From NCBI GenBank assembly GCA_031472005.1, contig PZJY01000003.1, forward strand, positions 2,170,001 to 2,234,000: a stretch of DNA of 64,000 nt, read 5' to 3'. Of the stretch, positions 57,034 to 64,000 are shown piece after piece. The notes below the pieces were generated by a model that saw only the letters and a program-made list of their open reading frames with translations, was not told the origin of the DNA and did not search any database. The stretch is from Tetracladium setigerum. Its lineage: Eukaryota; Ascomycota; Leotiomycetes; Helotiales. The stretch's first letter is position 1. The number at the start of each line of letters is the position of its first letter. The translations under genes and the position numbers were made by a program.

Positions 57034-57566
57034 GTTGTGAGATTTCTGAGGATTGCGATTTTGAAGGGTTGGTTGTTGATAATTGAATGTGTGATTATGT
57101 TTCAATAGACTTTGGGTTTGGGTTTGGTTTGATGTGCCTTTGCCGGGTTTAGGAGTTCTAAATATTCCTTTTCATATGAGAACATCAACTCGCTCAACTT
57201 AAATACTTGTTTTTACTTTGATATCAACTACCAATGGCTCGTGATATCCCGTGATAGCCAGTCTGACATCTGTTGTCGTTCGGCGGTGTTCTCGCCGGCC
57301 GTTCCTTCAGAGGGATTGTTTGTGGGGTGCGGATGCGGGGTCCGGATGCCCCTCACAAGAAGCGAATATCAAAAACCAAAGACATCGAAACCCGTCCGGC
57401 CCGAATCATGATGAACAGCGGTTCCGCTTTAAATTCTAGCAAGGCTGAGAGTTACTAGACCTTGCGATCTCAGATATCTTCTTTCCGCTCCAATTGTTGT
57501 ATTCGAATCATTCAGAAACCTACCATAATATCTTTCTTTCCCGTTCAAACAACAAAACACATCAAA
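57034..57566. promoter_or_regulatory. Bidirectional promoter with several CGG inverted repeats
   Basis: 533 bp between divergent BNR and AKR starts. Inverted repeats: CGGCG-N7-CGCCG (57281-57297) and AGCGG-TT-CCGCT (57417-57428), plus a TCCGGA palindrome within GGGGTCCGGATGCCCC. This density of CGG pairs suggests zinc-cluster control. Confidence 0.5.
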
Positions 57567-58638
57567 ATGCCTGAACTTGTCTCTCACTTTACATTAAACA
57601 CCGGAGCAAAGATTCCAGCTGTTGGATTTGGAACATGGAAGGCTGAGCCTGGTGGTAGGAATTACAAGTCTTCACAAAATAAACCTAACTAATAGAAAAA
57701 AACATAGCGGCTGGGAAAGCAGTGGAATATGCATTTGAAGCCGGCTACCGTCATTTCGTAAGTCTAAAGAAGATTGCAATATCATAACTTACTGATCATT
57801 ATCTAGGACTGCGCACCTCTTTGTGTGTTTCCAACTCCTAGTATCAAGATTTTACTTTGCTAACTTGCTTCCAGATTACAACGAAAAGGAAATTGGCGAA
57901 GTATTCGCTGCCACGAAAATCCCTCGTGAAGAGTATTTCGTCACTACCAAAGTATGGTCTTCGGATCACACCCGTGTCGCAGCTGCTCTCGAAAAATCAC
58001 TCTCAGATCTCCAACTATCCTATGTCGACCTATACATGATGCATTGGCCAATCTCCCTAGATCCAAACACCGGTGCCGAGTACGGCAAGGAAGATCGTCA
58101 TAAACATCTCAAGGATTGGAATTTCAGCGATACCTGGAGGGAGATGGAGAAGTTACTTGACACGGGCAAAGTGAGGGCCATTGGAGTTGCAAACTTCTCG
58201 ACGGTCAATCTCGAGCAGTTGTTGAGGACTGCGAAGATCGTTCCTGCGGTCAATCAGACAGAGTTACATCCTTTCCTGCCACAAGAGAAACTTCATAAAC
58301 TCTGCCAGGCGAAGGGAATTCATCAAACTGCTTTTGGACCGCTTGGAGGCAGTGGTTCTACTCTTCATGAAGAGAAGGTCGTACTGGATATTGCGGAGAG
58401 AAAGGGAGTTTCGGCTGCCAATGTTTTGCTGAGTTGGGGGATTCAGAGCGGATGGAGTGTTATACCGAAGAGTACAAATGAGGGGAGAATTAGGAGTAAT
58501 CTACATGGAGTCGTACAGCTTAGTGAGGGAGAGAAGGGACAGATTGATGAACTGGCGACGGCGAAAGGGAGGAGATTCAATCGTCCAGATTGGGGAACTG
58601 TTGTTTTCCATGATGATGAGGGGTTAGATCTAAAATAG
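57567..58638 (+). CDS. Aldo/keto reductase (GCY1/L-glyceraldehyde-reductase type)
   Basis: NADPH-dependent aldehyde reductase of 305 aa. Exons: 57567-57654, 57708-57757, 57807-57822 and 57875-58638. Exon 3 is only 16 nt and encodes part of the active-site loop. The AKR tetrad is complete: Asp and Tyr in DCAPLYYNEKEIGE (assembled from exons 3 and 4), Lys in TTKVWSSDH, and His in MMHWPISL. The cofactor site is VIPKSTNEGRIRSN. Closest in style to fungal glycerol dehydrogenase/GaaD-type enzymes that reduce glyceraldehyde to glycerol. With the aldolase it would complete the lower half of a 3-deoxy-keto-acid pathway. The frame is intact. Confidence 0.92.
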
Positions 58639-61600
58639 ACTGTAGTCGGATGTGGCTTCTTCCGTCATAATATCGATATGCGTCTAGAAGAGAAAGATTT
58701 GAACAATTCCAGTCTTCCATGGCTTCGAAGAAGCGGTGTACATAAAGCATATGCACGCGGATTCCGACTTGTTCCAACCGCACAAAGGGGCTTTAAAAGC
58801 CTCACCCAGTGCAGCAAAATATTGCACAACTGTTTTGGATATGTCACCAATTGATTTGCGCTCATGGGACACACTGTTTCACATTCCTGTATTGTCTTTA
58901 GAGTTCTTATGCCGCCCAGGAGGCACGAAGGATGCTTGGCGAGTCAGGGAACACTCTGAGCGACAAACGGTAAGAAATGCAGGCATTTTAAGAAGACAGG
59001 AAAAAAATTGCTAGTGAACTGACCGAACTTTGCAATATCAAAATATGACTGTAATTAGGCGCTAGCACGAACCTCATCTTTCTTGTACATTCGTTGAACG
59101 AGACGAATCACATGCATATTGCAGATTCATCACTATCCTATTGAGCTTACGATTGTAAGTACTAGAGTGAGCGATGCCATCAATTACAGTATCTATATCT
59201 TCTCAGTACGGAACGTCATGCGACTCTTCAATGAGACCGATCAATGTCTGGGGATGTCCGAAGCTGACATGCTGTGTACCAAATAGCCCTCGGAAACGGA
59301 TGCGTGTTATAAGCCCGACAAAACAGGGTCGGGATAAAGAGGTACAAAATCCGAGGCGATCTCATCAAGATTTGGAATTCCAGGGAAAATGTCATTTCGA
59401 GTCTAAATATCCAATGAATAATTGGTCTTGTGCAGGATGAGGATGAGACCACACTTTTAGAGCTGGCCAACTTGGTGTAAAATTGATACACCAAAACTGA
59501 ACATCATATCATCTTTTGACCTTTTATCGCCTACATGATGACATTTTTGATCTCAGGAAGACCCGTGGCATCACCAGTATTAAGAAGCAGAGGTTATAAG
59601 TATTCATCAATTGATTCAGAACAGATCCGGCGCGCATCGCTAGTTTTGTATATTGTGCTGAGAATATACACAGCTAGAACAAAAAATGATGGGAAGATGA
59701 TGAGAAGGAAGATCCGGAGGTATATCATTTCAGTGTGAGCTGATCAAGCTGATCTTTGACGTGTGCTAGGTAAAGTTACTCGAGAACTTGTCTCCATGTC
59801 GTTGATCGCATTGAGCATCGTCCTGGCTCTTTCGGTCCTTCTTTGATCGTCACGAGAGTTGCTGCTACCTCGAGCGGATTCGTTGACCAGTTCGGCACTT
59901 TCACGCGGCAGGACTTTACTGTCGCAATTGATGCCCGGTCTAAGAAAAAAGGATGCTCAGCGGTTAGGCAGCAGAAGAGAAATGTAAGTTGATCCACTCA
60001 GAATAGAAACCGGGATTGCTCCGTGTTGACGCACGTAATCACAGTCTGGGTAACCCATGAAGTTGAAGAAGCCAGCGTAGTGGACTTAGCGAGACATTCA
60101 GCATGCAAAATATTAGTGCATAGGGCCCATGGATTTTTATGGCGATAGGCTCCTGTCTTGGAAAAGAGGCGAAGATTGGTATCGGAGACAAGCTTGTCGT
60201 TTAGCTTCCACCATAGAGTCGTCTGATGAATTGACCATAGCTTCGGTCAGGACTATAGTAGCGATATTGACGCATAACGATAGTCTTGAGAGGAACTCCA
60301 CGAGAATATTGATGAGGTCAGTGGCATTGCAAAACCCGGCTTTACTGCGACGGTCCGATGCACATATCTGAGCTTAAATCTCAGTCAAGAATACGAAGCA
60401 TTTAAATTATCAGGTCTTGATTGTAAGAACACCACCAAGTAGTCTTTACATCCAGTCTCATCAGCCTGGGCAGGTAGAAGGATGTTGGTGATTGACGCTT
60501 TCCGCGTATGCATTCATAATTCGATCGATCGTTATATTTACCTGTCAAGGGTTGCAGACAGAAATGAACCAGTAATAGTACACACAAATTTCTGTGTACA
60601 AATTATTGTAAGATTTCGCTATTCAAACAAGAAAAGTAATTTGAGAACACCGGAGACAAAGCTTCTACTAGGACAGTTCAAAAAAGGACTGAACAGGTAG
60701 CTTGGATTACTGGGGCGTACAATATATATCTGACAGGTTTCAAACAGGAAACAAAAGAAGGAAGAAAACGAGTTGCGTTGGTGCCACTTGAATCACTCCT
60801 GTCAGTTCACCAATAATCTTCCAGCTTCATTTCACTTCGCTCCCCATTCCCAGCCGTACAAGTATTTCATCTATAGTATTATATCATGTTAACCAAGTGC
60901 TAAATCACCATTAAATAATCCAAGATATTTATAGTTGCGAAAGCTTTTCAATTTATGTAGGTATATATTATTGGAGTATTTTCTGTCATGAGAATGTCAA
61001 GTATTTTGGTGTAGTAGTGTTCGAGGTACCAGGCGGTAATCATGCAACATGTAGGAAATTATATCTAGCTAATTTTGGATTTGTTAGAACCCCTCCGTTT
61101 TAGGGTTTTGGTGCGCGAGTCGCGCATCCCGCTTGCTTGTCCACGAATCAGTTTTGCTTCTGACAATGACAATCCAATGCATCAAATGTTCAATTTCCAG
61201 AATAGAGAGAATACTTGTTGAGAGAATTCATTGTTTACATCGTCGTTGATATGATTGGATCTAGTAAAGTGGAGGAGAGATAGATGCCCTGGTCAACATT
61301 GGCATTCAGTCTTCCCCTTGTAAAGCAGAGCGTGGGGAGAACTCCTTCATCTTCTCCTCCGGCCTCACCGCCGACAACAATTACGGCCTCGTCGCCGAAC
61401 ACAATTCTGGAATTCTCCGGAAAGAAGTCCTTGATGATCAATTACTAGCACCCATCACAGGGAACTTCTAGCGTTCCCAAGCACGATTCAGTACCCCACA
61501 AACCAACCATAGTCGTAACCCCGCGTATTGCCCCAGATATTCCCCGGTCTGCATCACGATCCATGCCAATGCCCATGCTCACGACGGGAGATAGGATCAC

Positions 61601-61780
61601 TCACGAAGTATATAGGATGTCTGGATGTCCTTGTTGTTTGACCTTCATCCAGACAGTCACTCAATCATCTCTCATCGACTCTCATCTCAGTCCTTGAACA
61701 TCGACATCTGTTGAGATTTCATCTTTCGCCTCCGTTCAACACTTCTTCACAACTTTTGTACATCTCGGAAATCAGCGATC
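58639..61780. other. 3.1-kb gene-poor, A+T-rich gap
   Basis: No gene can be supported. A plus-strand stretch near 59,785-59,985 reads coding-like before a GTAAGT donor (FGPSLIVTRVAATSSGFVDQ..), but no start or partner exon was found. The distal 300 bp form the MFS promoter. The region could hold decayed sequence. Confidence 0.45.
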
Positions 61781-63668
61781 ATGGGTGGCGGAAACTCGAT
61801 ATGGGCATCGCCCGATTACAAGTGAGTTTTCCTGAGACCGTCTGAAGCTATATCGGAATATTTGGATTTCTTCAAACATGGAGCTTTTTCTAACGCGTTA
61901 CACCACAGGACCGATCCCAAGGAGATCTTCAATCCCAAGTTGTACTATGTCGTCTTTGGGGCCATGTTTGCGGGCATGTTCTATGGTTTTGACACTGGTA
62001 ACATCGGTGGTGTCTTGACTCTCCCAGCTTTCAAACATGCGTTTGGATTCGATGGGATGACGACGGCAGAACTGGATGTGAGGAAAGGTGATATTGCAGC
62101 GATGGGTAAGCCTTTCAGCCACAACTATTAAGCTTTTTCTAACCCGTTTCACAGTCGCTGCTGGTGCCGCCTTCGGTGCTCTCTGTGGTGCGCCGATTGC
62201 CGATTACTGGGGACGAAAGACTGCCCTCCTCACCTATGGTATCGTTTTCCTTGTTGGTGCAGCCATGCAAGAAATCCCTCAATATGGTGTCTTCCTCGCT
62301 GGTAGATTCATCGGCGGTCTCGGTGTAGGAGCAACATCAGCTCTCACACCCACCTTCCTCTCTGAATGGTCTCCAAAGTCTATTCGTGGATCTATCACAG
62401 CTCTATACAACGTCGCCATCATCACTGCTCTCGCTCTTGCTTTCTGGATCAACTACGGTGTTGCTAAGTGGTCATACGACAAGAAGAACCACTCCAACCG
62501 ACAATGGCAAACTTCTCTCGGTATCCAGATTATCCCTGGTTTTCTTTTCGTTGGTCTCGTTGCCTTTGCTCCAGAAAGTGCCCGATACCTCGTCAGCCAC
62601 AACAAGCGAGAGGAGGGTCTCAAGAACCTCTGCAAAATTCGAGGCCTTCCAGCCGATCATCCTTACGTCCACACCGAATACAGTGAGATCTGCGCTCAGG
62701 TTGACGCCGAACAAGAGATCAAATCCGGCCATTCCATCAAGCAAGTATTCATCGACATCTTCGGCAATGCAAGCAACCGCCGTCGTCTGACTATGGCTGT
62801 CACCCTCTTCGTCTTCCACAAACTCACCGGTACTGACTCCATCAACTACTTCGCTCCCGCAGTATTCAAGAGCATCGGTGTCAAGGGCACGACCGCTCCT
62901 CTCCTCACAACAGGTGTTTATGGTATCGTCAAGCTCTGCGCAACACTCATCTACATCACCTTCGTCATTGACCGTGTCGGTCGTCGTCTTCCGCTCATGA
63001 TTGGCGCTGCTATTCAAGGCTCAGCAATGATGTATATCGGTCTCTACACTCGCTTCGCCGACCCCGCCGCCTACACTGGCGAGGGTGTCCCCGCTGGTGG
63101 AATCGTCGGTATTATTTGGATCTACATGTACAGTGTCGGTTGGTCATTTGGTCACTCTATCGTTCCTTATGTTACCGCGGCCGAGATCTTCCCACCTAGA
63201 ATCCGATCCACATGTGTTGGTTTCTGTTTGTTCGCCAACTGGTAAGCTAACCCCTCGCTTAGCCTCCCCTTCCCCAAACTCCCCCGTCTCAACATTCAAC
63301 CATCAAGACACAACTCACTAACAACCCATCTTAGGATTATGAACTATGGTATTACAAAAGCCACTCCTCTCATGATGACACACATGGGCTACGGCACCTT
63401 CCTCTTCTTCGGTGTCTCCACCTACATCGGTGTCATCTGGATTTACTTCTGCCTTCCCGAGCTCAAGGGCCGCTCGATCGAATCCATGGATGACTTGTTC
63501 ACCCGCTCGCTCTGGACAATGTGGAAGCACGCTTACCCCACGGAAGAGGAGAAGGTGCGCTCGGGTGTTCAAGATGAGACTCATGGTTCAGCGAAGCAGG
63601 TGACCTATGACGAGGAAGATTCCACGAAGGGCGCTGAAGTTGTGCACCAGGAGAAGAGGGTTTTGTAA
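61781..63668 (+). CDS. MFS sugar-type transporter
   Basis: Proton-coupled sugar-porter family protein of 552 aa. Exons: 61781-61821, 61909-62105, 62155-63241 and 63335-63668, with closing phases. Typical motifs: GFDTGNIGGVLTLPAF in the first helix, DYWGRKTALL between helices 2 and 3, GRFIGGLGVGATSALTP, APESARYLV (PESPR-like), HKLTGTDSINYFAPAVF and DRVGRRLPLM. Twelve hydrophobic segments can be followed. The C-terminal tail is charged (STKGAEVVHQEKRVL). Substrate not determinable; quinate, hexose or uronate types all share these motifs. Position at the end of the sugar-acid gene group suggests uptake of its substrate. Confidence 0.92.
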
Positions 63669-64000
63669 TTAAGCTTCTTATATAAGTAAAGAAGTAGTAG
63701 GAGGAGTGTGGGAAGAAAGGAAATGGAAACGATTGTGAAATGATTGTGTAGATGAACGGAGTTTTGGTGGTTTTTTATTTGGCGCCAACTAGCTATCTAT
63801 CTTAGTCATTAACTTGAATAGAAGAATTAGAAGCAAAATGTAGAAATTATATATTTAAATCATTCAGTTTGATTTGATTTTGTTATTCTGGTGTTGTTGA
63901 TCTTATGTTTTCCTCGCCTTCTTCTTCTTTCTCGCAGCCCGGAAGGAATGTACGGCAGAGTACCCTTTTCTTTCACGAATCGAAAATGCAGTGTATGATT
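63669..64000. other. 3' flank of the transporter
   Basis: A+T-rich 3' UTR and flank to the window edge; no further gene visible. Confidence 0.6.

Noticed and set aside
59776..59997. Coding-like plus-strand stretch ending at GTAAGT
   Set aside because: No start codon, no partner exon and no domain; kept only as a note in the gap entry.
1..64000. tRNA, rRNA and intact transposon search by eye
   Set aside because: No clear tRNA T-loop/acceptor combination, no rRNA segments, and no transposase or reverse-transcriptase motifs were seen. A tRNA scan program would be decisive.

Overview
The window is nuclear DNA of a filamentous ascomycete (Pezizomycotina); a Leotiomycete of the Helotiales type is my best guess. 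The evidence is intron-dense genes (introns of about 44-100 nt with GT..AG ends and CTAAC/CTGAC-like branch sites), moderate GC, and typical ascomycete gene families. These include Zn2Cys6 regulators, a ferric reductase, fungal aldo-keto reductases, a Cys-rich single-pass surface protein and a hybrid histidine kinase. There is no sign of operons, rRNA, tRNA, CRISPR or an intact transposon.

Left half (1-39 kb): mostly housekeeping. In order: ferric reductase (+); GPI1/PIG-Q of the GPI-GlcNAc transferase (-); MDM35-like mitochondrial CX9C protein (-), divergent from the exosome nuclease RRP6 (+); RAD54 (-); an MHYT-domain hybrid histidine kinase (-); an SLC25 mitochondrial carrier (+); two complex I genes, the 23-kDa TYKY subunit (-) and the acyl carrier protein (+), arranged head to head; VPS74/GOLPH3 (+); SURF6/RRP14 (-); an unrecognised Ser/Pro-rich protein (+); a disrupted BTB/POZ gene (+); a Cys-rich membrane protein (-); protein-L-isoaspartate methyltransferase (+); and a Q-rich nuclear-type protein with a 14-residue polyQ tract (-).

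Right half (42-64 kb): regulators and carbon metabolism. A C2H2 zinc-finger protein (-) and a CxxC zinc-cluster-like protein (+) are followed by a flavocytochrome b2-type dehydrogenase (-). Then come an aldo/keto reductase (-) head to head with a DenD/UDH-like sugar-acid dehydrogenase (+), a Zn2Cys6 regulator (-) head to head with a DapA/GaaC-like aldolase (+), a four-Asp-box BNR protein (-) head to head with a second aldo/keto reductase (+), and an MFS sugar-type transporter (+) after a 3.1-kb gap. Gene content (transporter, BNR enzyme, dehydrogenase, keto-acid aldolase, aldehyde reductase, regulator) and the three successive bidirectional promoters, each with CGG inverted repeats, suggest a catabolic cluster for an acidic sugar. 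This is inference; the substrate is unknown.

A second theme is frame breaks. In at least five genes (MDM35, VPS74, RAD54, the gene at 29.0 kb, the Cys-rich protein at 34 kb) the protein frame is lost at a run of exactly four C/G and restored by one more base of that run. SURF6 has a related break. The simplest reading is base-calling or assembly error at C/G runs, so several models below carry one flagged frameshift. Exon coordinates were derived by hand from splice signals and protein continuity. RRP6 and the MHYT kinase each need one GC-AG intron.
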